A stretch of 64,000 bases of DNA from Juglans regia (lineage: Eukaryota > Streptophyta > Magnoliopsida > Fagales > Juglandaceae). The stretch is from NCBI RefSeq assembly GCF_001411555.2, contig NC_049909.1:1612001-1676000 (forward strand). The letters run 5' to 3'. Shown here piece after piece: positions 21,911 to 33,007 of this stretch (positions are counted from its first letter, which is position 1; the number at the start of each line of letters is the position of its first letter). Under the pieces are notes generated by a model, which was not told where the DNA came from, ran no database searches, and saw only the letters and a program-made list of their open reading frames with translations. Position numbers and translations under genes: made by a program.

Positions 21911-23810
21911 TTAAACGCAGACAACCGTGGAGACGGAAAGTGGGTAGGGGTAGGTATTGGCATACTGGAAAGAGAGGATAGAGCCATAGAGCAAGGGCTT
22001 GCCGTCATTAACAAGGCAATCGTCGTAGCCAAGCCTCTTGAAGATGTTAGGGTTGATGAGATGGGCAGAGCTGAACCATCCACAGCTCAAATGAATGCCG
22101 GAAATGTCGCAGCCTGTGAAGCAGACATTCATGATCTCTACGGTGTAGGTGGGAATGCCACTTGGGAGTGGGGCTGTGGGGCCTTGGCTCACTTCTATGT
22201 CCTCCTTGCTACACCTTTCCCCCCACATCCGGTTCGTTTCCTTCATTCCTGCTGCTGCAAAAGATAGCAAGCAGGGCCAGGGGTTAGGTTAGCATGCACT
22301 AGGTGTGTGGGCGTGTGTGTTGTACAAATTATACATAAATGAAAAATTCTATTCATAAGTTTCACACACTACACATCATTCTTTTTGTTATTTATTTTTA
22401 ATTTTTTTCTCATATCAAATATGTGGTATATAGATCATGAATAAAAGAATTTAATTATTTTAAGAAGAATAAAACCAAAAAAATAAAAATTAAAAAAATA
22501 TAAATAAAAAAAAGTTATAATATGTGGTGTGTGGAGCTTATAAATAGTAAAACTTTACATAAATATAGGATCAGATTAATATATCCTATTGGCAATCATA
22601 TTTACGACCATCAATAAAAGCTATTTTATTTTTTATAAATCTTCAAATTTTCTTAAATAAAGACTTCAAAAGTACTTTTAAAACGTCATTAAAAAAATAA
22701 TTGATGATTATTAAATAAAAAATTATTTTTATCAATTAATATTCACACTCACACTTTTTATAAAAAAAAAATTCTCATATATATATTCTATAAAAAATAT
22801 ATTCATATTTTATAAAAAAATTATAAATGTGAAGTGTGAAAATGAATAATAATTAATAGATAATAATATATTTATTACTCGATCCGTACCGTAAAAAATT
22901 CTTAATACAAGACAGTACTTGAATGCACCAGCACCTAAACAAAATCAAATTAAGGCAAAAACATTAAGAACGTGAACACCCAACAACCCAACCAATAGGA
23001 TATGTATGTCGTCCACAGACAAAATACACTTTTTTGGAGATGATTCACAGGAATTATAGCATGAAAATTAAATGAACGTAGACACAAAAGTGGCCCAGAA
23101 TTATAGCATGAAAATTAAGGTACGAATCATCTTGTCCCGTTTTTTCATCTTTATTTCCTTTTTTTAATTGAAAATTCAAGCAGGAGCTTTAAAAGCGAAG
23201 TCACAGAGTGACGAGCCACAAAAAATTGACAGCTAGTTGAAAGGAGGGTAGCTAATTTGAAAGAAGAGCCTATGCCTAAGGCTAAGACAATTAAATCGAT
23301 CCTGCAATAAAGGAAAGGATCGAAGGGGTAAAAACGTCAAAGGAGAAAAGATCTCCTTCCTCGAAACATGTCTCTGATATTTTCTTTCGAATACCATTAA
23401 CATAGCCAAAGGTGAAAGGTGGGGTGCATGATAGGAATCTAGCATGCATTAACACTAATCAAAACACAGGCGTGCACCTCTGACACCTTAACCAGCCCCG
23501 TACGTACGCATTGTGAACATAGCCGAGGGACGACCAAATTCGTAGGGATGGATGGGTCCCACTCTTCAAATCCTTGCGCTCTCTCTCTCTCTCTCTCTCG
23601 TCAACACCGATTAGTTTTTTTTGTTTTGTTTTTGTTAAAAGAATAAAAAGCAACAAAATAGAATGAAGATGATCAAGAACGGCACGTACGTCTCTCACCA
23701 TCATGATGAAGAAGAAGCTTGCGATGCAGTGCAGTGATCAGCGTCGTGGAGTTTTCATTGTCGAAGAGGATAAAGGAGCTCCTCCTCACACCTGCATTAA
23801 CAATTAATAC

Positions 23811-23841
<31 letters not shown>

Positions 23842-24199
23842 AACACAACTTTAATCAAATTGTTTGTTTCTTCTTCGTTTGATAAAAAGCTCGCAGACAA
23901 CAAACAAAAAAAAGAACAGAGTTCCTCGTATTGCGGAAAGCAGAGACAGAGAGAAAAATGGCCATGCAATAATAGATCAAGCAAAAACGAAGATAAACAA
24001 ACAACTGTAAAGAGCATTCGATGAATATATTATACACAGAATATATATGTATGAATTAAAAGACCGGAGCACCTGACAGAAGCAGAGGCGACATTAATAC
24101 GACGACATGGAAGAACAACGACAGCGTCGTCGCTGCTAAAGCCAGTACAGTGAGGATTTGGAGTTTCGAGAACGACGAGGAGAAGGAAGAGTCCCTCAT
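21911..24199 (-). CDS. TPD1: TPD1-like secreted cysteine-rich signalling protein, 3 exons
   Basis: Exons on the minus strand are 24199-24073, 23791-23699 and 22254-21911, with GT-AG introns of 281 and 1444 bp. Both exon joins are phase 1 and stay in frame, giving 187 residues. Residues 1-42 start [14 protein letters not shown] and hold a long hydrophobic segment ([18 protein letters not shown], about 13-36), a signal peptide or anchor. The middle ends in [10 protein letters not shown], as in TPD1 precursors before the mature domain. Exon 3 carries [44 protein letters not shown] and [12 protein letters not shown]. Its six cysteines match the TPD1 domain. In Arabidopsis and rice, TPD1/TDL1A is the ligand of the EMS1/MSP1 receptor kinase that sets tapetum cell fate in anthers; TPD1-like paralogues are less well defined. 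Intron 2 contains MITE-like fold-backs. The frame is intact. Which family member it is cannot be told here. Confidence 0.88.
22341..22556. mobile_element. Fold-back MITE in intron 2 of the TPD1-like gene
   Basis: TTCTATTCATAAGTTTCACA at 22345 pairs with the reverse of GTGTGGAGCTTATAAATAGT ending near 22550. The complementarity continues inward through ACACTACACAT / ATGTGGTGTGT and the A/T-rich arms. It is about 215 bp with no coding. The superfamily is not determined. Confidence 0.65.
22735..22860. repeat. Second inverted repeat in the same intron
   Basis: TTAATATTCACACTCACAC at 22736 pairs imperfectly with GTGAAGTGTGAAAATGAATA at about 22830-22850. The centre is AT-rich (TATATATATTC). It is probably another small MITE. 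Confidence 0.5.
23580..23600. repeat. CT microsatellite
   Basis: A (CT)10 tract lies in intron 2 of the TPD1-like gene. Confidence 0.85.
23812..23841. repeat. AT microsatellite in intron 1 of the TPD1-like gene
   Basis: (TA)n of about 14 units lies immediately 5' (minus sense) of the exon 2 acceptor. It is probably length-polymorphic. Confidence 0.9.
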
Positions 24200-24306
24200 C
24201 CTTGGGAGAACGATGAAAGGAATATGGAAGACTCTGTTGGAAACACGAATCGGACAAACGTGATTAACAAACAAACAAACAAAAAGGAGAGAGGTCGGCG
24301 GAGGAG

Positions 24307-24313
24307 ATATATA
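24307..24313 (-). promoter_or_regulatory. Candidate TATA box of the TPD1-like gene
   Basis: On the minus strand TATATATC lies about 110 bp upstream of the ATG at 24199. That leaves a 5' UTR of roughly 80 bases. The spacing is normal for a plant core promoter. No start-site evidence is available. Confidence 0.45.
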
Positions 24314-24859
24314 CTACAGGAAACCTACAGTACCAAAAAAAAAAAAAAGAAAGGAGGAAGCCGAGCCGCCGATATTGAGAAGAAAAAAAAGAACGGCTCG
24401 GATTGGAGGTGGAGTATAACAATCACGGGGCTAGCAAGCTACCAATGAGAGACTAGATAGACTCACTCTACAACCAACCTATTTAAAATTAAGCATATTT
24501 ATTTATTAAAAAAAATCGAAGAGCCAAAAGATTAAAAATTAAAAATTAAAAATTAAAGGAACTCTAAAATTAGGGTGAGATAGAATTCCAAGGAACGGGG
24601 ATTTTCCAGGAAAATGAAGAAACATTAGAAAAATAAAATAGAAAAAGTTGGCAGCGGGATTTTAGAACGAGGGGAGCGGGGTGGGAGGGAAGAGTAGGGT
24701 CGTAGAGAATGCGCAGAAAGAGAGCGAGGTATTGGTGCAGCAGTTGTCGTGGGTGCAAGCAAAAATGGCAGAACGGGTTTGTCCTGTAAGCCCGAAATGA
24801 CAAAACAGCAGTACATTCTACGTCGCTCGACTTTAAATCACAGTTAACAGGATAACTAT
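24314..24859. other. Upstream region of the TPD1-like gene
   Basis: It contains A-runs (24336-24348) and a three- to four-fold AAAAATTA repeat at 24533-24556. A GC-richer block at 24655-24800 has a minus-strand frame that I do not think is a gene. Regulatory sites cannot be identified by eye. Confidence 0.35.
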
Positions 24860-25105
24860 ATAAAATAAAATCCGTTTATGCAAAAATATTTTCTATCATT
24901 TTATTTTATTATTATAATTTTTTTAATTTTTATATAAAATAATTATTATAATTTTTTTAATTTTTACATAAAATAAAATATACAGTTTAATTTTTTTAAA
25001 TCTTAAAATAATAATAATATTAAAAATAATATTCTAATAATATTTTATTCAACTTTTATTTAAAATCATTTTATCTCATATCATTATCTAAACGGAACCT
25101 AAATG
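24860..25105. mobile_element. MITE of the TCATC-rich family (copy 3, degenerate)
   Basis: It shares the core AATAATATTAAAAATAATATTC and ends CATTATCTAAACGGAACCTA at about 25100, a TIR-like end. The left side contains a duplicated TTATTATAATTTTTTTAATTTTTA block. It lies 0.66 kb upstream of the TPD1-like start codon. Confidence 0.6.
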
Positions 25106-25590
25106 AGAAATGATGTGCACAAATTTCAAATAGATAAGTCTCATTGTGCGTGGTCCTCACGCGCTACCCATTCCAACAGCTCTTCTCAACACATGTGCTA
25201 GATCACTAGATTCACTACTACCAGACCTTTTAGATTTGACATATATGGTTGAAAAGAGACAAGTGTGTTGCCTTTACAGGTCGTCACAGATTCTAAAGTC
25301 TACCGAAATTGGTCAAAACTGTAATCCGTCCTTTTTTACATCTATCTTACTGCTTTCCTTTTTTATTTCGTTATTGTTAATTAAAATAAAATAAAAAAAT
25401 AATTCGTCTCTCAGAGGTTTGTCTGTAGAGGTTGAGAGTGAGGTTAAGTCTTTGTTTAGGTAAAGAGTGTTGCCTCTTAGATATTTGTTTGTAGAGTGTA
25501 TCAACAATAGTGAAAACCAAACCAATCACAAAAGAAAATAATGTACTGGTAGAGTTTTAAATGCATTATTTTAGTTTAGTGCATATATTT
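25106..25590. other. Spacer, no gene seen
   Basis: The frame at 25146-25394 has no recognisable domain. Nothing else is identified. Confidence 0.4.
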
Positions 25591-25960
25591 ATATCTTAGA
25601 ATATAACTAGAATATTAGATCATATCCTTAATTTCCTAGAATTATGATAGATCATATCCTTAATTTTCTGTAATTATGCTAAGTTAGAATCTTTCCTTTT
25701 TCAATGTTAGTTTATATCTTTGTATCTTAGAATATACTTAGAATATTCGATCATATCTTAAATTTCCTAGAATTATGTTAGATCATATCCTTAATTTCTT
25801 GTAATTATGCTAGGTTAGAATCTTTCCTTTTATTTGTATTTCCTTATTTGCTTTGGCCATATTCCACTATATATAGGCCTCCTTTGTATAGTTTGATACA
25901 CATAGAAATATACACTTCTATGATATTTTAGAATTCTCTCTGCTTCAACACCTATCATGA
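25591..25960 (+). repeat. LTR-like segment with a 131 bp tandem duplication
   Basis: TATCTTAGAATATAACTAGAA at 25592 recurs as TATCTTAGAATATACTTAGAA at 25723. The following ATCATATCC...CCTAGAATTATG and GTAATTATGCTA text also repeats. A TATA-like CTATATATAGGCCTCC lies at about 25868, followed by TTCTCTCTGCTTCAACA. This resembles a copia LTR with its promoter, but no primer site or second LTR was found. Confidence 0.45.
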
Positions 25961-26226
25961 ATGTAAATTTTTCTGATAAATGAATGATGACAGTTTCTAT
26001 CAAATAAAAAGAGTCTTTTGCAAAAAATGTCTCATTAATAAACAATATTTTCTTTTTAACATTTTTTTATAGTGGTTTCACTTTTTTATAAGGATTTGTA
26101 TAAATTATTTCTCAAAATAAATTTACACAATATTTATGATTATAAATTTTCAGATAATATTAAATATTTAATAATTATATTAAAATCTCCTTTATAAGTT
26201 TCTCTCCATAGCATTAAAATTTGAAT

Positions 26227-26680
26227 AATGCTAAAGTCGCCGCTGGTTGCTCCCGCTGGAGCTATCGCTAGCTGTAGCATGTGTTTTTTTTAATTCTTTT
26301 TTTTTATATAGATTTTTTTAATAATTTTAAATATTTTAAAAAAATTCACAATATCATTAAAAAATATTTTTTTAATCATGAATTCTTCGTGATTAAGGAA
26401 GTATTTTTTAATAATTTTTTTATTTATTTTATGATTAAAGAAGTGTGTTTTAATAATGTTATAAATTTATTTTATTTTTTCTAAATATTTAAAAATATTA
26501 AAAAAATATTTGTTTTTTTATTTATTTTATGATTAAAGAAGTGTGTTTTAATAATGTTATAAATTTATTTTATTTTTTCTAAATATTTAAAAATATTAAA
26601 AAAATATTTGTAAAAAGTAACTGAAAAAAAATATATAAAGAAATACGTATTAAAGCTAGCGGTACGATGACTGTAGCAGT
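26227..26680. mobile_element. Fold-back MITE (454 bp) with a 98 bp duplication
   Basis: The ends AATGCTAAAG (26227) and CTGTAGCAGT (ending 26680) are inverted. Inner stretches also pair: GCTAGCTGTAGCATGTGTTT with AATACGTATTAAAGCTAGC. Inside, the segment beginning TTTTTTTATTTATTTTATG at about 26415 is repeated in tandem with a 98 bp offset (ATGATTAAAG at 26431 and 26529), with no visible difference. There is no coding capacity. Confidence 0.65.
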
Positions 26681-27009
26681 ACTCTTAAAATTTATTATAG
26701 CCCAACTCCATATATTACTATGTGTATTTTATAGGCACAAGTATAGGCCTAGCTTTCAGCTTTGGTTTGGGATGGAAAGTGAGTTGCATGAGTGGATGTG
26801 TCGGTGTTCGTGTGGAATTAACTAAATAAATAAAAAATAGCAGTTTGCTTGTTTAACATTAACATTGTATGCACGTGTTATTATTATTATTATTTAAAAA
26901 GAAAATCGGGAATGACGGATAAATTTCTCATTGTGCATGATTAGCTGCTTGCATTTCATCTTTTTTCCGGTTCTCAGATTTTGCGGGGACCCACGGAATA
27001 GCATTATTT
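26681..27009. other. Spacer with a short TTA repeat
   Basis: (TTA)5 lies at about 26878-26893. No gene is seen. Confidence 0.4.
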
Positions 27010-27180
27010 ACGTGGCATTGATTGATCCTAATTTATTTTTTCAATTCATTTCATATAATTATTATAATTTTTTAAAATTTTTATATAAAATAAAATAAAC
27101 AATTCAACTTATTTTAATAATAATTTATTCAACGTTTAACTTTCATCTCATCTTATTTTATCTATGAAAACAAACAAGAT
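27010..27180. mobile_element. MITE of the TCATC-rich family (copy 4, degenerate)
   Basis: The core AAAATAAAATAAACAATTCAAC is followed by TTTCATCTCATCTTATTTTATC. The right end ATGAAAACAAACAAGATC matches the family terminus seen at 7620. The left end has diverged. Confidence 0.6.
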
Positions 27181-27990
27181 CTTAATATCCGCTACTTACA
27201 ACCATTATGTAGTCGGTGCCATGTCAACCAAACTAAAAACAAAAATACTGACACGACAGACCTCGAAACAAAATCTTCTGAGTCCCTTCCATTTTTCACT
27301 CGTTTGCTTTTTTTCACTTATTTTAAGCAAACGAGCGAAAATATCTACACTTTTTTTCTATTACATGGCTTTCTGTTCCATGCTCATGTAAAATCTTCTT
27401 TTTCTATTCTATGGCTTTCTATGACTCTTCTTCACAAGCAAAGAATTGCACGGCAAAAAATCAAGGTGTAAAAGGGTTGATTGCAAAATTTGTGAAGGAT
27501 TTGGGCAAATCGATTTGTTCTCTTCCACTCTCTCAGTTCATCAACCCCATACTTCAACACATCGTGCTAAAAAAGTTTATTTTCTTGTTTATCAATTTTC
27601 TTTATTGATTGTTTAATGTTTATAGGGATTCATTTATGTGAATTCGCTTATGAACCAAAAATGATATTTCCAAGCGAGCTCCAATCACGATGTGTTTTGC
27701 CAAGAAAATGAAACTATTTCATTTTCCAGATGGGCTGCGATTGCACGCCAACTCCCCTCGTGATTGCAAGAAGCATTTTTCCCTTTTCCCTTCAAAATAT
27801 GTTTAAAAATGAATTTGTGATTTTTTTTAAAAAAATATTATTTAAATTAAAAAAACCAAAAAACATATGAATATCGAGGGTGGTCAACGGTAGGCATGCA
27901 TGCATGTGTACTTCATTGAATGACTAGAGAGGCATAGAATTAGGATAAATTGATGCATGGAGGTGTTGGCCGTATAGGTAAGAGTTATAA
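27181..27990. other. Intergenic, no gene seen
   Basis: Small frames at 27164-27608 and 27884-28114 lack any domain. Nothing else is recognised. Confidence 0.4.
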
Positions 27991-28018
27991 GAGGCTTGAA
28001 TACTGAGTTGAGATGAGA

Positions 28019-28478
28019 TGTTAGAATTGCAATTTGAGGGAAGAGAGAATGAGAAAAAGGAATGAGAGGAAACCGAGACAACAACTTAGGCAAAAAATGC
28101 TTGACACTTTTCATTCAAGTCATTTCTGCATTACATACTGTCCCTTTATATGTTATACAACTTAAATGGATACAAAGATTAAAAGGAAGAAAAAGACAAC
28201 TAAGTTTCTATTTCTAGTATACAATCTATTTTACAAAATATACATAAGTAGTAAAGCAGCAGCACGATCATCTTGGTACTAAAGGCATGCTGCATGTCTC
28301 TCATGCTTCAACATGGTGGCTGCTGGTCCAACTTTTCTAGTGTAGTGGCTACACATCCCTCTATTGCAGTGTTGATAGATTAGCCTTTTGTAGCAGCAGT
28401 AGAGTTGCACTCCTTGTTCATGGGCCTTGTTGTAGTTGGTCTAGTAGTAATGGGCCTTAGGATATTTAAATTTTGTGA
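28019..28478 (-). repeat. 3' LTR of the 28019-33470 copia element
   Basis: On the + strand it begins TGTTAGAATTGCAATTTG and ends AAATTTTGTGA. It aligns throughout with 33008-33470. Confidence 0.9.
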
Positions 28479-28518
28479 CTCCCACTCAAGATGGATATAG
28501 ATGTTCAAGATGCCCATC

Positions 28519-29166
28519 TTAGACAATAGAAACTGGAAATCTGTAGTGCTTAGTGAAAATATCTGCAAGTTGAAACCTTGAATCAACATGTAGAGGAGTG
28601 ATAACCTTAGCCAACACTTTTTCTCCCACAAAATAGCAATCTAACTCAATGTGTTTGATCCTTTCGTGGAAAGCTGGTTTCTTGGTTAAGTGCAAAGTAG
28701 ACTGGTTATCACAGTATAGGATGGCAGGCTTGGTGTGCATAATGTTAAAATCTTTTAACTAGGAAATTAACCATACTAGTTCACTGCTTGTATGAGCTAG
28801 AGCTCAATATTCTACCTTTGCAGAGGAGCGTGAGATGGTTGTTTGTTTCTTTGATTTCCAACTGACCAAGGAATCATCAATGAAGACACAAAAACCTGTT
28901 ATGGACCTCCTTATCTCTTGGCAGGCTGCCCAATCTGAGTCACTAAAGGCTTTGATGTGTAGATCAGATTGAGAGGAGAAGAGTATACCTTGCCCTATTG
29001 ACCCTTTCACATACCTCAAAATGTGATGGACAGCTTGCATGTGAACCTCACTTGGTATGTCCATGAATTGACTAAGTATGTCTACTGCATAAGTGATGTC
29101 AGGTCTGGTTATGGTGAGGTAAATCAGTCTTCCTACAAGCCTTCTGTAGCTCGTGGGATCATTCAA
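28519..29166 (-). pseudogene. Copia RNase H region, broken
   Basis: Minus-strand frame 29166-28804 reads [33 protein letters not shown] and HILRYVKGS, ending [10 protein letters not shown]. Frame 28740-28519 continues with ILYCDNQSTLHLTKKPAFHE and KHIELDCYFVGEK. These are the copia RT C-terminal connection and RNase H domain (the SSAE-EY and CDN motifs). A stop at about 28803 splits them. Confidence 0.85.
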
Positions 29167-29178
29167 TGAATCTGAAGT

Positions 29179-29920
29179 TTAGTGTGAGAGTTGGTGATTT
29201 GTTTCAATGGGTGTACTTGTTGGTTTGCACCCAAGGGGCCCTACATCTTCCAAGATCTCTAGGCAGTATTTTTGTTCGCACAAGTGGATCCTAGCAGTTG
29301 ACTTTGAAATTTCTAAGCCCAAGAAAAATTTGAGAATGCCAAGCTCTTTAATTCTGAATTGAGAGTGTAAGTGAGCCTTTACTTTGTCAATTTCCTTGTT
29401 GTTGGAGCTGCCTATGACTATGTCATCAACATAGACAAGCAAGGCTATGAAACCATCCTCATTGTTTCTAGTGAAGATAGAGTAATCTGATTTTGAGGGT
29501 TGGAAGGCAATGGAGACAAGGGATTCATAAAATCTGGAGTGCCATTGCCTAGAAGTTTGCTTGAGTCCATAGAGTGATTTGTGGAGTTTGCAAACAAGTT
29601 TTCCTTTGGTGGTGGACTCCCTCTTACTGTGATAACCAGGAGGCAATTCCATATATATTTCCTCATCCAATTTTCCATGAAGGAAGACATTGGGCACATT
29701 AATTGATAAAGGTGCCAATTGAGAGTAGTAGCTAAGGCAAGAAACACGAACATTTGTGAGTTTTGCAACTGGACTGAAAGTTTCTTAGTAGTCGAATCCT
29801 TCTCTTTTGAGTGTAGCCTTTTGCTACTAATCTAGCCTTAGGCCTCTCTATTGTACCATCATATTTGAGCTTAATTTTATAGACATATTTGCATCCCACT
29901 GCTCTTTTTCCTTCAGGCAA
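29179..29920 (-). pseudogene. Copia reverse transcriptase, broken
   Basis: Frame 29920-29732 has AVGCKYVYKIKLKYDGTIER and [11 protein letters not shown]. Frame 29718-29179 has NVPNVFLHGKLDEEIYMELP, KSLYGLKQTSRQWHSRFYES and the catalytic LLVYVDDIVIG box. A frameshift and stop near 29730-29790 separate the two parts. The motif set is RVT_2 (PF07727). Confidence 0.88.
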
Positions 29921-29970
29921 AACAGTGATTGTCCAAGTGCCATTATCCTCTAAGGCTTTGAGTTAAGCAT

Positions 29971-30788
29971 TCATGGCATCTTGCCAATATTTAGACTTAG
30001 TAGCTTCTTGGTAGGTTTGAGGTTCTCGAAGGAGGGAGAGTGAGAGAGCAAATGAATGGTGATGAGGGGACAAATTTTTATAGGAGAGGTATTGATGGAG
30101 AGGGTGAGTAGTAGGGATATGAGGTGAATGTGAGGATGGATTGGTATGAGCTGTCTGGTAGTGATAATCATGGAGATAAGCAGGTGGGTGCCGAGTTCTA
30201 TCAGACCTTCTAAGAGTGATAGGTGTGGTGCTGATCTGTGGAGAGGCAGGTGATTGTGTGTGAGGTGAGGAGAGGGAAGGCAGGTTGTGTTCATCATCCT
30301 GTGAGACAAATTCAATGGTGCTGTTTTTAGCAGGGGTTGAGGGAGTGAAATGTTGGGATGTGAAGGGAGAGAGGATGGATTCTTATATAGGTATTGGAAG
30401 GACCAGACTGTGAGTTGGGGGGTTGGTATCAGAAGTTTGGTGTTGAAAAGGGAAAAGTGACTCATAAAAGATCACATCTCTTGAGACAAAACAAGAGTGA
30501 TCTTCAAGATCATAAACTTTGTATCCTTTGATTCCATGGGCGTAACCTATAAAAATATATTTTCTTGCTCGAGGATCTAGCTTACTTCTATGGTTCTTGA
30601 CACTAGATGCAAATCATAGACATCCAAATACTTTTAAATGAGAATATGAGGGAATGGATGAGAAGAGGGTTTCATAAGGGGACTTATTGTTGAGGACAGG
30701 TGTAGGAATTCTATTGATAAGGTGTGTTGTAGTCAACACAACATCTCCCTAAAATTTGAGTGAAAGTGAAGCTTGAAAAAAAAGATCT
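29971..30788 (-). pseudogene. Copia integrase C-terminal / linker, unreadable
   Basis: Between integrase and RT, the minus-strand sequence at 30480-30780 encodes scattered copia linker phrases in several frames. The long frame 30465-29971 is Pro/Ser/His-rich and looks like the out-of-frame variable linker. Confidence 0.5.
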
Positions 30789-31649
30789 CTAGCAAATAAG
30801 GTGTTGATGCTTCCTCTCCACTACTCCATTTTGTTGAGGGGTGTAGATGCAAGTTCTTTGGTGTAAAATGTCTTGTGAATTATAGAAATCTATCATTTGA
30901 AACTCTAGTCCATTATTAGATCTTATTTGCTTGATTTTGGCATCAAATTGATTTTTAATCATCTGAATGAAATTCTGTAGGATATTTCTTGTTTCAGATT
31001 TGAACCTCATCAAGTAGACCCAAGTGACTCGAGTTTTGTCATCCATAATGGTTAGAAATTATTGATGATCTTGAATGTAAGGATGAGAGTATGGCCCCCA
31101 AATGTCACAGTGAATTAATTCAAAAGGAATAGATGTGGAAATGGAACTCAAATGGATAGGTTTCCTCTCTTGTTTAGCCAAGTGACAGATTGTGCATTGC
31201 ATATCACTATTACATTTTACATTAGGAACATAGGATTGAATAACATTCATCCTTTGGTGAGGTACATGATCTAATCTAAAATGCCATAGATCAAAGTTTT
31301 GTGGTTGGTTAGAGCTTGAGTCATCATTGTTGGTGTGCTGAATGGAAGTTTCTGTTGTTGATGGAAGGCCTTGAATAGCATGACAGAAAGGGGATTGAGG
31401 TATGAGGAAATATAGGCCATTGGAAACTTCAGCAAGACCAATTGTCATCCATGAAGATAGGTCCTGTATGAAGTAAAAGTTTTCAAGAAAAATAAGGCAT
31501 AGAGAAGAATCTTGAGTGAGCTTACTAGCAGATACAAGATTGAAGCTAAAACTGGGCACACATAAGACATTTGTGAGGCTGAGTTTATTTGAAATTTTAA
31601 CAGTGTTTATGTGTGTTACCTTAGCATAGGTTTTGTTTGGAAGGTGCAC
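30789..31649 (-). pseudogene. Copia integrase, broken
   Basis: Frame 31649-31059 carries the pre-integrase HHCC finger (LWHFRLDH, then CTICHLAKQ) and the first catalytic Asp in IHCDIWGPY. Frame 31046-30789 has DDKTRVTWVYLM, IRSNNGLEF and TPQQNGVVERKH. The normally invariant second Asp (SDNG) reads SNNG here, so one catalytic residue is lost besides the internal stop. Confidence 0.85.
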
Positions 31650-32021
31650 ATGAGTTTGCTTCTCACAAGTGATGGTGGTGAGTAGTGAGATGGAGCAGCA
31701 TGTGGTTTGTGGCTCCAGTGTTAAGGATCCACTATGAGTGTGGTTTTTTATTGTGCCTTGTAGAAAAAAAAGAGCATGCTTGTGAGACAGATTCTATGTG
31801 AGGGGTTATACTTGCCATGTTGGAGGAATGATAGTTAGGAGGCTTGACGTATGTGGTTGTTGGGAGGTCAGTGCAAGGATGGTTGGTTGGCATGTTCCTC
31901 CCCTTTGAGTTGAGCTAAGAAGTCTGAGCATTAGAAGAGCTGTTATCTGCTGAATATGTGCCTCAGTCAAGGGAAGTTGTAGGACACTCGAGCTGTTGTT
32001 TTCCTGGTTTTGAGCAATAGT

Positions 32022-32910
32022 CTAGTTTGATGAGTAAGTGTTTGGTCCATTAGTTGAGTACCCAGGTTTGGACTTCGTCAATTTGAAGTTGGGTGGGAAT
32101 CCAACTAGTCGATAGCACTTCTTCCTTGTATGGTCCATCTTTCCACAGTGATAGCAGGTAATGTCTGTCATTTCTTTCTTCTTGGCTTGACCATGGTAAG
32201 CAACCAATACTGATGATTCATTTGGAGGCATCACAAGGGATCTAGCCTCCCTTAGTCTTTCCTCTTGCATAACTAGAGACAAAATTCTATCTAATGAGGG
32301 TATGGGACTCATAAGGATGATCTAACCTCTAATGACATCATAGGTATCATTCAACCCCATTAAAAACTTGAAGATTGAATTTGTTTGTTGGACTGCACAA
32401 GCCATATGAACAATGGGGTAATGGCCTATAGTTGTGCAATTCTTCCCACATTTTATTAAGTTGGGTAAAGTAATCACTCACAGATTGTGTTCCTTGAGTG
32501 ATGGACCCCAGTTGTTGTTGCAGTTGATAGATGTGCACATTGTCTAGTTGTGCAAACCTAGCTTTAAGCTTATCCCAAACTTCTTTGGCTGACCTCACAT
32601 ATAGAACATTAGATGCAATTTCTTTTGAGATTGAGTTGAGAATCCAAGATAGGATTAAGTTGTTACAGCAGAGCCAAGGGACATAAAAGGTTTTTGTAAG
32701 TACAGGAGTCTCAATGGTTCCATCCAGAAAACCAAGTTTGTTCTTGATTGAAATAGCTAAAGTGAATGAGCAATTCCAAGAGATGTAGTTAGGCCCTGTG
32801 AGGTGAGGTGTGACCACTACAGTGTTGGCATTATCACTGTGGTGCAAAAAGAAGGGATTGTTGGGGTTCGTAAATGGGGAAGGCTGATGATGTGGATTTG
32901 CCTCAGCCAT
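32022..32910 (-). pseudogene. Copia gag with zinc knuckle, broken
   Basis: Frame 32910-32347 starts MAEANPHHQPSPF and has LTGPNYISWNCSFTLAISIK, KLGFLDGTIETP and the VWDKLKARFAQ and LQQQLGSITQGTQSVSDYF helices of the UBN2-type gag. Frame 32312-32022 carries the CCHC knuckle CYHCGKMDHTRKKC. The two frames are separated by stops at about 32320-32346. The start ATG at 32910 lies about 90 bp inside the primer site. Confidence 0.87.
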
Positions 32911-33007
32911 AGAACCGACGAGCTATAGATAGGATGATGAAAAGAAGTGTGAAGAGATGATTGATGATAGGAATGAAAGGAGCAAGTCAAACCTGGCTCT
33001 AATACCA

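Noticed and set aside
21896..22267. 123-residue + strand frame
   Set aside because: It is the antisense shadow of the TPD1-like exon 3, whose conserved residues are on the minus strand.
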